From: Adlercreutzia rubneri
Lineage (GTDB): Bacteria; Actinomycetota; Coriobacteriia; Coriobacteriales; Eggerthellaceae
Assembly (NCBI RefSeq): GCF_009755265.1
Contig: NZ_WPOO01000009.1
Coordinates: 36,076-100,075, forward strand
Length of the DNA stretch: 64,000 nucleotides
Direction of reading: 5' to 3'
Part shown: positions 25,973 through 34,640 of the stretch, piece after piece
Layout: every line of letters begins with the position of its first letter
Numbering within the stretch: the first letter of the stretch is position 1
Translations under genes and position numbers: made by a program
Notes under the pieces: model-generated
Told to the model about the DNA's origin: nothing
Seen by the model: only the letters and a program-made list of their open reading frames with translations
Databases searched by the model: none

Positions 25973-26809
25973 TCAGTTGTGTCTGCGATGATCTTGATAG
26001 TTTTCGAGATAAGCGGAAAACTCTTCCGACGTGTCCGAATTGCCGCTACGCCATGCTTTGTGATCGATTATCTCGCTTTCAAACCCATAGTAGCTGTCGA
26101 TGTACGCGATGAGACCATCGAGAGCCTCGAGCTGCGCCGCAGGATAGTCCCCTTCGCCGCCCCTATGAACTAGCTCAATACCCACAGACCACGCATTCAT
26201 GCCGTAATCTGATGCCCACGACCCAATGGGCGAAGAACCCTCCATATCGTCGCGCCCATCTTCTATTAGACCATACTTCTCATTGTGACCTGTGTCGCCA
26301 TAGCCAGCATGATGCGCAATCTCATCAAGAGGAACGCATTGAGAAATTGAACCGTCTTTGCCGATGACAAAATGAGCGGCGACCAAATTGCCATTCGAAT
26401 CCCACCAGTCAATAACAGAAGCAGGGTCGCTGTCGCCCTCTGTATCGTGCAGCACGATATACTTCTGATACTCAGCAGATTTGAGCCGATGGGAAAAGGA
26501 GGGCCGTATGTCTTGAACAATCGCCAAATCACTAGGAGCCGGTTCGCTGTACGATAGTTTCTCGGAATCGTCAGGAATATCTAAGTCCCCCGTATCGCTT
26601 GATCTATCTAAACTAGGCTCTTGATCTATCTCCTGCTCTTTCGGCTCTGCGTCAAAAGGAGAACTGTCGGGATACTCCTCCGCTTCGATAGCATCCGATT
26701 GAATCGCTTCTGACAGTTCGCTCTGGTTCTCTGGAGACGTGCAGCCATCAATGCCCAACATTACACTGCAGAGAAGAAGCACGGCAATATGCCGAAAGAA
26801 GTATTTCAT
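25973..26809 (-). CDS. Lipoprotein with N-acetylmuramoyl-L-alanine amidase (Amidase_2) domain
   Basis: A lipoprotein signal peptide ends in LGIDGC, with Cys as the lipidated residue. About 90 acidic, Ser-rich residues follow as a linker, then an Amidase_2/PGRP-type domain: zinc-binding His in IVLHDTEGD, AAHFVIGKDGSISQ, the AHHAGYG loop, NAWSVGIELVH, and a second His in IIDHKAWRSGNSD. The enzyme would cut the amide bond between muramic acid and the stem peptide at the cell surface. Base composition is clearly more A+T-rich than in neighbouring genes, which hints at acquisition. It sits between two pairs of split kinase genes, all on the minus strand. An Asp late in the domain stands where many homologues have a zinc-binding residue. 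Confidence 0.85.
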   Translation of the reverse strand: MKYFFRHIAVLLLCSVMLGIDGCTSPENQSELSEAIQSDAIEAEEYPDSSPFDAEPKEQEIDQEPSLDRSSDTGDLDIPDDSEKLSYSEPAPSDLAIVQDIRPSFSHRLKSAEYQKYIVLHDTEGDSDPASVIDWWDSNGNLVAAHFVIGKDGSISQCVPLDEIAHHAGYGDTGHNEKYGLIEDGRDDMEGSSPIGSWASDYGMNAWSVGIELVHRGGEGDYPAAQLEALDGLIAYIDSYYGFESEIIDHKAWRSGNSDTSEEFSAYLENYQDHRRHN

Positions 26810-26958
26810 AGCTCCACTTCCGATCGATCAGATGAACCTATACTCGTGCGCTTCTTCCAAGTTGAATCTTGAGGATTCGAAAGGGCAACTGACGAGTCCA
26901 TGACAAAATGCCTGATCAAAGCACCACCCATTTTGAGGCACCACTAAGCTGCCGCTTC

Positions 26959-27192
26959 TTAATCTGGAATATGTGCTTTAATGGACTCAGAAATCGATCG
27001 CGTCCCGAAAAGCGCCGCTGTTGCCATCATGCAGGCCCCATCCCCGCGCATAACATCGAAGGCGATCCACACCATAGAATAGATGAGCGCAACCTGGATC
27101 AGCGGGAAGAGAGCAAACCGCTGAAGCCACGCAGCTCCCCGTCGCCCGACCCGCTCACTTCTGCCGTCATCCAGCGGGAAGAAGCGCCGGCA
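26959..27192 (-). pseudogene. Remnant of a third split-kinase phospho-acceptor gene
   Basis: Directly after the stop of the pair 2 ATPase gene, and in the same frame, about 77 codons translate to a piece clearly related to the membrane part of the 28263-28952 protein. Compare RRFFPLDDG and WLQRFALFPLIQVALI here with HRFFPDAKK and WMRRLALFPLMQVPLI there. It lacks a start codon and the H-box, and ends at a stop (26959-26961). The neighbouring pair has probably been duplicated and then partly deleted. Confidence 0.7.
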
Positions 27193-28230
27193 TCACAGCA
27201 CGCCTCCGGCCAGCTCCAAATCATCCGCGCAAGCTGCGCGATCGGGCAAAGTGCGCTCAGCCTCGCCCCTCGCTGCGGCGTCGGAAGCGCTGCCCAACCG
27301 CATGATCACGGTAGCGCGGAACACGCCGTCCTCGATGGCGCATTCCAAAGATCCCCCGTGTCGTTGCGCGATGCCGGAGATAATAGAAAGCCCCCAGCCA
27401 TGAGCCTCATCCCAGGTGCGCTGCCGCTTGCGCGACCGTTTCGCGGACTCCTCCCAGGCAACGCGATCGGCTTCGGAGATGCTGTTTTTGGCCTCAATCA
27501 CCAAATGGCCCTGCCGCACCGAGGAGCGCAGCGACAGAAACGGCTCGCCCGACGCGCCCGGCTCGCTCGACGCGCTCGACGCGCTCGACGCACCCAGCTC
27601 GCTCGACGCGCCCGGGCCGCCCGCATCCCACGCCCGCAAAGCAGCCGCCAGACCATTGTCCGCGAGATTCGCAATCACCGCGCACAACTCCACCGCCGGC
27701 ACCCCCACGTTGTGGGGTATCTCAAGGGAGAACCGGGGGCGCACGCCCGCTTCCTCGCACGCCTTCAGCTTCATCGTCGCCACCGCATCGGCCGAGCGAT
27801 GCTCGCACAGGCGAAAGGCCGTCGAGCCCATGATGTCGACAGCGCGCGAAAGCCGCTCCTGGGCGCTCCCCTCCTCTTGCTCGCGCAGGCGTCGCACCGC
27901 CTCGTCCATCTCCTCCGCCACCTCGCGGCGCAGCTTCATGATGTCTTCCATATCAGCCGCGATTTGCTCGCGATAGGCCACCTGCACGCGCTCTTGCTCC
28001 TCCAGCATGCGCACCCGCTCGCGCAGAATGTCGGCCTCTTGCGTCTTGCGCACCTCGCGGAACAGCTGGAAATCGACGGGAATGCAAGCCAGCGCGAGAA
28101 GCCCCACAACCCGGAGATACACCTCGGGCAGCTGAAGACGCACGATCCAGACGGCCGACACCGCCACCATGACGAGCTGGCTTGCGGGATACAGCAGAAA
28201 CGAGATGCGATGGAGAATCGAGTGGCTCAT
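27193..28230 (-). CDS. Split sensor kinase, ATPase module (pair 2)
   Basis: Two membrane segments at the N-terminus (FLLYPASQLVMVAVSAVWIV, then VVGLLALACIPVDF) lead into a long coiled coil (VRMLEEQERVQVAYREQIAA) and a GHKL ATPase: N-box IANLADNGLAAALRA, a Ser/Ala-rich insertion, then G-box HGWGLSIISGIAQRHGG. As in pair 1, the segment where a phospho-acceptor His would lie (EDIMKLRREVAEEMDEAVR) has none. ATG 28230 follows GAAAGG; a TTG at 28266 would overlap the upstream stop by four bases and is an alternative start. The last 35 residues go beyond the usual end of the domain, next to a remnant of a third sensor. Length is 345 residues. Confidence 0.84.
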   Translation of the reverse strand: MSHSILHRISFLLYPASQLVMVAVSAVWIVRLQLPEVYLRVVGLLALACIPVDFQLFREVRKTQEADILRERVRMLEEQERVQVAYREQIAADMEDIMKLRREVAEEMDEAVRRLREQEEGSAQERLSRAVDIMGSTAFRLCEHRSADAVATMKLKACEEAGVRPRFSLEIPHNVGVPAVELCAVIANLADNGLAAALRAWDAGGPGASSELGASSASSASSEPGASGEPFLSLRSSVRQGHLVIEAKNSISEADRVAWEESAKRSRKRQRTWDEAHGWGLSIISGIAQRHGGSLECAIEDGVFRATVIMRLGSASDAAARGEAERTLPDRAACADDLELAGGVL

Positions 28231-28262
28231 GAGATGCCTTTCTTTAAAGAGAGCCCGGAACG

Positions 28263-28952
28263 TCAAAGGGAGTTCGCAACATCCTCAAGGTAGTCCAAAG
28301 CAGCGGCGCGATCCCCGCGCTCGCACAGCGTCGCCACCACGGCCTGGTGGTTGCGCAGATCGTGGCGCAGGCGCGCGGTGTCGCCAAGGAGCTCCTGTAC
28401 TGCGGTCAGCTCGCGCAGATATCCCGCCAATCGCTCCTCCAGAAGCGCTGCCTTAATCTCAGCCCGCTGCCTCTCGGCAGAACGGCGCATCTGCAGAAAC
28501 AGCAGCGCATCAATAGCCGTGCACAGCAGCAAAATTGCCGTGGAAGCAACCACAAACGCAGTCTCTCCCCGCGTGACGCTGAAGCAAATGCCCAGCACGA
28601 TGAAGATGAGCGGCACCTGCATCAGGGGAAACAGCGCCAATCGCCGCATCCACTCCGGAGAGGCAGCCCCTGATGCACGTCGGCCGCGTCGGCCTTTTTT
28701 CGCGTCGGGAAAGAAGCGGTGCACGACCTTCCCCATGCCGATCATGGCCGGCGTCATTACAAGCCCATAGCCCACCAGTCCCATGAAGATGGTGAGCGGG
28801 GCATAGGTCAGGGCAAGCTGATCGTTCATCATTTCCAAACCAGTACTCGACACCCAGATGACCGCCCCCGTAAGCTCCGCCACCGCCATGAGCACCATGG
28901 CCAGCGAGCACACGATAACGCGCTTTGGCAGCGCACCACCACAGTGCCCCAT
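28263..28952 (-). CDS. Split sensor kinase, phospho-acceptor module (pair 2)
   Basis: Four membrane segments (VIVCSLAMVLMAVAELTGAV, PLTIFMGLVGYGLVM, LFPLMQVPLIFIVLGICF, VASTAILLLCTAIDALLF) are followed by a coiled coil and an H-box, ARLRHDLRNHQAVVATL. The chain stops 20 residues later without an ATPase domain, which the next gene provides. ATG 28952 gives 229 residues and begins 14 bases after the phosphatase stop; a longer frame would run into that gene. It is smaller than its pair 1 counterpart, with fewer membrane segments, so the two pairs likely sense different cues. Confidence 0.83.
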   Translation of the reverse strand: MGHCGGALPKRVIVCSLAMVLMAVAELTGAVIWVSSTGLEMMNDQLALTYAPLTIFMGLVGYGLVMTPAMIGMGKVVHRFFPDAKKGRRGRRASGAASPEWMRRLALFPLMQVPLIFIVLGICFSVTRGETAFVVASTAILLLCTAIDALLFLQMRRSAERQRAEIKAALLEERLAGYLRELTAVQELLGDTARLRHDLRNHQAVVATLCERGDRAAALDYLEDVANSL

Positions 28953-28966
28953 ATCAGAGTCCAGCC

Positions 28967-29433
28967 TCAAACGCCCAAATACGCCAGCAGCCCCTCGCAG
29001 CCATCGCACACGTCGGCATAGGTGGTTTCGAAATCGCCCGTGTACCAGGGGTCGTCGACGCTGCGGTTGGTGCCGGCGAATTCCAAGAGTTTGAGCACCT
29101 TGCCGTCCGGGTCGCCGCCGAGGATCCAGTTCATGTTGCGAATATTGGCCGTGTCCATGCCAATGATGAAGTCGAAGGCATCGTAATCGGCGCGGCGCAG
29201 CTGGCGGGCGCGCTTGCCTTCGAAGCCGCCGATACCATGCTCGCGCAGCACCGCCGCCGTGCCCGGATGCACCGGGTTGCCGATCTCCTCGGTGCTCGTC
29301 GCCGCCGACTCGATGTGGAACTGCTCGGTAAGCCCCGCCGTGCCACCATGTCCTTCAGCACGAACTCGGCCATAGTCGATCGGCAGATGTTGCCGTGGCA
29401 GACGAAAAGGACACGAATGGGAGACTGGGTCAT
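28967..29433 (-). pseudogene. Low-molecular-weight protein tyrosine phosphatase, frameshifted
   Basis: From ATG 29433 the frame reads IRVLFVCHGNICRSTMAEFV, which contains the P-loop CxxxxxCR(S/T) of low-molecular-weight tyrosine phosphatases. After MVARRGL the frame is lost near 29330. The rest continues one frame over: TEQFHIESAATSTEEIGNPV, then the catalytic-aspartate region VDDPWYTGDFETTY and a normal C-terminus ending at 28967. One missing G in GTGGCACGGCGGGGC would explain the break. Either the gene is inactive or the base call is wrong. It lies directly upstream of kinase pair 2, probably in one transcript. Confidence 0.85.
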
Positions 29434-29678
29434 GGGGAAAGCCTTTGCAAGGAGACCGATTGTTTAAAAGATACGGTGCATATTATCTCACAGCAACCCC
29501 CATCGCCCTAAGCCACAAGTCGCGGTTTTCTTCCAGTATCGCGAAGGCGCCATAGCTCCCGTCGGTTACTTCTGGGAAAATACCGCCCAAGCATTGGACG
29601 GCTCGCTCGGAGCAACGGCCTTCCCGTACGCGCCTCGCGCTGCGAACCGAGGAACCGAGCAGAGGGAACAGGAGCATC

Positions 29679-31358
<1,680 letters not shown>

Positions 31359-31412
31359 GCGCCGACAGTGGCCCTGGGGCTGCTGAGGGCGCACTTATCA
31401 TATCCCCATCGA

Positions 31413-31447
31413 AGAGGGCGATCTCACAGGGATCGCCCTCTTTCTAT
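31413..31447 (+). terminator. Rho-independent terminator after ettA
   Basis: AAGAGGGCGATC and GATCGCCCTCTT form a twelve-base stem with a seven-base loop, followed by a T-rich tract (TTCTATCTTTT). It separates ettA from the toxin-antitoxin pair. Confidence 0.85.
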
Positions 31448-31541
31448 CTTTTGATTGATATGTTGCTGAGTTTTTCTCTATCATTTTCTCGAATTCATGT
31501 CGAATATGTCCTAATCTAACTGATATAATACCCCTATTAGG

Positions 31542-31555
31542 CAATCTATAGATTG
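31542..31555. promoter_or_regulatory. Perfect palindrome upstream of the antitoxin gene
   Basis: CAATCTATAGATTG is a fully self-complementary 14-mer, seven bases before the antitoxin ATG and just downstream of a TATAAT at 31524-31529. This is a typical place for an antitoxin to bind and repress its own operon. The whole 120 bases upstream are A+T-rich. Confidence 0.6.
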
Positions 31556-31562
31556 GATAATC

Positions 31563-32132
31563 ATGAGAGAACACGACATGTCCCAGCAAATTAAGGAGAT
31601 CCGGAAGCACTACGGGCTCTCCCAACAGGCCTTTGCGCGGCTACTCGGCATCGGCGAGGCCAGCATCACTCGCTACGAGAAGGGTATCGCCCCCACCAAG
31701 GCCAACGCCAACCTCATTCGCGCCGCCATGATTCCCGCGTTCATGGCCGGCTGCCTCGAGCGCGACGGCGACGCGCTTACCCCCAAGCAGCGCGCATCGG
31801 TCGAGAAGATCGTCTACGCGGAAGTGACCTTTGACGAGGGAGGAGACGTCATGGACACGACGGAAATCTACGAGATAACGTTGCAGCAGGAGGTGTTGAA
31901 CGAATCCGCCTGGGACATCATGGCGCAGATCTCCAGAGCACGCGCCGAGGCAAAGCTCAAGGGAAATGACGAGCTAACGATAATCTACGACGACATCGAG
32001 CAACAGATCGCTCGCCTTGTGCCCGAAATTCTCTCGGACTCAGCGGCCAACCAACATGCTATCGATGAGATACGAGGGCAACTGAAAGGCTTTCAGCAAT
32101 TTCTTTCGACCCAGCTCGCAAAGGCGGCCTAA
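31563..32132 (+). CDS. Antitoxin-like HTH protein of a zeta/PezT toxin system
   Basis: An N-terminal helix-turn-helix, IRKHYGLSQQAFARLLGIGE then SITRYEKG, is followed by about 110 acidic and helical residues. The HTH sequence, with GIGEASITRYEKG and PTKANANLIR, resembles the XRE domain of MqsA/YgiT-type antitoxins more than that of classical PezA. The toxin gene begins two bases after its stop. ATG 31563 has no clear ribosome binding site; ATG 31578, with GAGAGA upstream, is also possible. The protein probably neutralises the toxin through its C-terminal part and represses the operon via the palindrome just upstream. Confidence 0.82.
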   Translation: MREHDMSQQIKEIRKHYGLSQQAFARLLGIGEASITRYEKGIAPTKANANLIRAAMIPAFMAGCLERDGDALTPKQRASVEKIVYAEVTFDEGGDVMDTTEIYEITLQQEVLNESAWDIMAQISRARAEAKLKGNDELTIIYDDIEQQIARLVPEILSDSAANQHAIDEIRGQLKGFQQFLSTQLAKAA

Positions 32133-32134
32133 TC

Positions 32135-32902
32135 ATGGGCGATGAAGACAAATACACCGAAAGAGAGTTCAGCGAAAAGTTCGAAGAGCTGCGCTGGAAT
32201 CTCCTGAGCGCCTATCACCCCGTGCTCGAATCGCCTCCTCAGGCTTTCCTGATAGGGGGCCAAAGTGGAGCAGGAAAAACCACACCCCACAAGATCATCC
32301 ATCGCCGACTGGACGGCAACGGTATCAGCATCAACGGGGACGACTATCGAAAGTTTCACCCCCGCTTCTTGGAGCTTCAGCGCATTTACGGGGACGAAGC
32401 CGTTAATTACACCGCGCCATGGGCGGGGCGCATGACCGAGGCGCTTATCGACTCGCTCTCGCGCATCGGGTACAACCTCGTCATCGAGGGCACGTTGCGC
32501 ACGGCGGAAGTGCCCCTGAAAACGGCGGAGCTGCTGCGCCAGCGCGGTTACGGGGTGTCCCTCGCGCTTATGGCCGTAAAGCCGGAGATCTCGCTCGTCA
32601 GCTGCCAAATTCGCTACGAGGAGATGCGCGTAGCCGGCACGATGCCCCGGGCCACCGACCCGGCGCACCGCAACAAGATCATCGATCAGATCGTCTCCAA
32701 CCTCGGCGTCCTGGAAGCAAGCGGAATGTTCGACGAGATCGCCCTCTACGACCGAAGCCAAACGCGCCTATTCCCGCGCGAAGGGGCCGGCGATAGCGCC
32801 GAGGAAGCTTTGCGCACCATCCTCTTCGGCCCCTGGACCTCTGAGGAGCGGCGCCACTACAACGAACTCAAGGCCAAGCTAGAACAGCTGCGCAGGAAGT
32901 AG
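32135..32902 (+). CDS. Zeta/PezT-type toxin (UDP-N-acetylglucosamine kinase family)
   Basis: Toxins of this family phosphorylate UDP-GlcNAc and so block peptidoglycan synthesis. The Walker A motif FLIGGQSGAGKTT, the catalytic-aspartate region SINGDDYRKFHPRFLELQ and the IEGTLRTAEVP segment closely follow PezT of Streptococcus pneumoniae, as does MAVKPEISLVSCQIRYEEM. Length is 255 residues. It starts two bases after the antitoxin gene and is expressed with it. All the key residues I know are present, so it should be active unless restrained. Confidence 0.9.
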   Translation: MGDEDKYTEREFSEKFEELRWNLLSAYHPVLESPPQAFLIGGQSGAGKTTPHKIIHRRLDGNGISINGDDYRKFHPRFLELQRIYGDEAVNYTAPWAGRMTEALIDSLSRIGYNLVIEGTLRTAEVPLKTAELLRQRGYGVSLALMAVKPEISLVSCQIRYEEMRVAGTMPRATDPAHRNKIIDQIVSNLGVLEASGMFDEIALYDRSQTRLFPREGAGDSAEEALRTILFGPWTSEERRHYNELKAKLEQLRRK

Positions 32903-32919
32903 GATACCACGGGATAGTC

Positions 32920-32963
32920 GCGCCCTGTCCCTCGATGCGAGAGCCAGGGCGCGGGTCAATCCC
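32920..32963 (+). other. Paired hairpins before the small peptide gene
   Basis: GCGCCCTG (32920-32927) pairs with CAGGGCGC (32945-32952), with an inner CTCG/CGAG stem. Immediately after, GCGGG and CCCGC form a second short stem. Together they give the region upstream of the strong ribosome binding site at 32993-32999 a tightly folded leader, or terminate the toxin mRNA; there is no T-run. Confidence 0.5.
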
Positions 32964-33006
32964 GCACAAGCACACACCTCCGAGCCATGGGAAGGAGGTG
33001 AAACCG

Positions 33007-33174
33007 ATGAGGGAGTTTTTCACCTCAGTGCTTGCGGGCGTCGCGTCCGCAGTCGTCTGGGAAACGATCAGGTGGGTTTTCGCGTCCATAAGGGCGCAAA
33101 AAAGCCCGCTGATCCTGACCAGGCCAAGCGGGCTTGACACCCTGCGGGGGACGGTTCGGTTCCGTCCCTCGTAG
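33007..33174 (+). CDS. Possible small membrane peptide (type I toxin-like)
   Basis: An ATG at 33007 follows a near-perfect ribosome binding site, AAGGAGGTGAAACCG. It encodes 55 residues with a hydrophobic, Trp-containing helix near the N-terminus (FFTSVLAGVASAVVWETIRW) and a basic tail. This is the shape of small membrane-active peptides of type I toxin systems. The 3' part of the frame contains two strong hairpins (33102-33135 and 33148-33168), so the mRNA is highly folded. No antisense RNA gene could be identified by eye. It may also be an unrelated small membrane protein. Confidence 0.5.
   Translation: MREFFTSVLAGVASAVVWETIRWVFASIRAQKSPLILTRPSGLDTLRGTVRFRPS
33102..33168. terminator. Two consecutive hairpins inside the small peptide gene
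   Basis: AAGCCCGCT (33102-33110) pairs with AGCGGGCTT (33127-33135), preceded by a run of six A. GGGACGG (33148-33154) pairs with CCGTCCC (33162-33168). The first, read on the minus strand, ends in a T-run and would terminate transcription arriving from the right or from an antisense RNA. Confidence 0.5.
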
Positions 33175-33228
33175 TTTCGCATTGTAGCATAGAGCGTATA
33201 TCTTTTCAGTCTAAAGATGCACGATTCG

Positions 33229-34632
33229 TCATGAACGCTCTGTAGCCGACTCTTCTTCCCCAGTGTCGTCAACTGGCTTGGAATCGTCTATCGCCTCGAG
33301 CCCATCGGCCGGCTCGGGATCGCCAGGCTCTTCGGCGTCGCCGGACTCTTCGGCCTCCCCGGCTTCTGCGGCGAGGGCGGCGTCTTCGGCCAGAAGGCGG
33401 TTGAACTCCTCCACGTCGTAGAGCTCGCCGGTGTCGCTCAGCTCGTCCACCACGGGAATCTCGACGGCGTCGTCCGCATCGCCGGCAAAGTCCTCGCCCC
33501 AGCCGTCCGCAACGCCGTAGTCCTTCATGCCGAAGCGCGCACGACCGCAGCTCACCAGGCGCGGCTCGAAGCCTTCCGCCTCATCGTCGCCCACAGCATC
33601 GGCGTTGTACCAGTGGTACTCCTCCACCGGCACGGCGGCCACTGCAGCAGCTGCGGCGGCGGCCGGTGTGGCGCCCTTCTTGGAACGCAGGGCGTTGCGG
33701 CGGCGCAGAGCGGCCTGAAGAGCGGTCTCTTCCACGACCTCGCGCGCATCGCCATCGGTACCCTCCCCGCCTTCGATATTCTCCTCGTCGAGCAGCGGAT
33801 TGAAGGTGCCCGCTGAAGCGGCGGCCGCCTCGGCCTCGGCAGCGCGCTGGCGCGAGGACTCGACCGCCAACCCCGCCACGGCGCCCGCAGCGGCAAGGCC
33901 GAGGACGCCCACGGACACAGGACCGGCCATCTTTACGGCATCGAGCCATTCCACCTCGCCGGTAGACGCCAGCGCCTCGTGCATGGAGCCGCCCACGCCG
34001 TACTTCATCACCTGCACCACGTGGTGTCCGCCCTGCTCGCTCACGCCGAGCACCGAGGCTGCGGCCCAGCCGCGCTCGCGCAGCGCCGCCGCGCGCTCAT
34101 TGGCCCGGGAAACCACGGCATCGCGCTCGTCGAAGGCCAGAGCATCCAGCGGGCAGGCGGCCACGCAAGCGGGCACGCCCCCCTCGGACACCTCGGCCGC
34201 GCACCCGTCGCACAAAAGCACCTCACCGCGCTCGCCCCGATGACGCGGGGCCGCGGCCGGGCACACCATGGAACACAAGTGGCAGCTCACGCAACGCGCC
34301 GCGTCCAGCGCGACGAAGCCCGTTTCCCCGTTGACCGCCACAGCCCCCGTGGGGCACACCTCCGCGCAAGGCGCCTGGGCGCAGTGCACGCAGCCAGCGC
34401 GGGCCGCTTCCCAAACCACGCCTCCATCGGCCAGCGTGCGCTCGAAGCGCGCCACGGCCAGGGGCGCCTCCTCGTCCAGCACAGCCGCTCGCCCGAACGC
34501 GCGCGCCGTCTCGTTCTCTGAAGACGAATCGGACGCGGAGGGCGCCAAGCCGAAGCGGCCTTTGCAGGCAGCGACGCACGCCTGGCAAGCAGAGCACCGA
34601 CTGCTATCGAAAAGAATTGCCTTGTCAGCCAT
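33229..34632 (-). CDS. Four-cluster iron-sulfur subunit of a molybdopterin oxidoreductase, with acidic extension
   Basis: This is the electron-transfer partner of the preceding molybdopterin gene, eight bases apart. Four [4Fe-4S] motifs are visible: CSACQACVAACK, CVHCAQAPCAEVCP, CVSCHLCSMVCP and CDGCAAEVSEGG followed by CVAACP. A hydrophobic segment near residue 230 (VSVGVLGLAAAGAVAGLAV) resembles the single membrane anchor of FdnH. After it come about 200 residues rich in Asp, Glu and Ala, absent from usual FdnH-type subunits. No membrane cytochrome subunit follows, so the acceptor is unknown. ATG 34632 starts MADKAILFDSSRC. Confidence 0.88.
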   Translation of the reverse strand: MADKAILFDSSRCSACQACVAACKGRFGLAPSASDSSSENETARAFGRAAVLDEEAPLAVARFERTLADGGVVWEAARAGCVHCAQAPCAEVCPTGAVAVNGETGFVALDAARCVSCHLCSMVCPAAAPRHRGERGEVLLCDGCAAEVSEGGVPACVAACPLDALAFDERDAVVSRANERAAALRERGWAAASVLGVSEQGGHHVVQVMKYGVGGSMHEALASTGEVEWLDAVKMAGPVSVGVLGLAAAGAVAGLAVESSRQRAAEAEAAAASAGTFNPLLDEENIEGGEGTDGDAREVVEETALQAALRRRNALRSKKGATPAAAAAAAVAAVPVEEYHWYNADAVGDDEAEGFEPRLVSCGRARFGMKDYGVADGWGEDFAGDADDAVEIPVVDELSDTGELYDVEEFNRLLAEDAALAAEAGEAEESGDAEEPGDPEPADGLEAIDDSKPVDDTGEEESATERS

Positions 34633-34640
34633 GATGCCCC

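Noticed and set aside
32868..33272. Minus-strand frame opposite the small peptide gene
   Set aside because: It runs through all four hairpins and into the end of the iron-sulfur gene, with no start signal.
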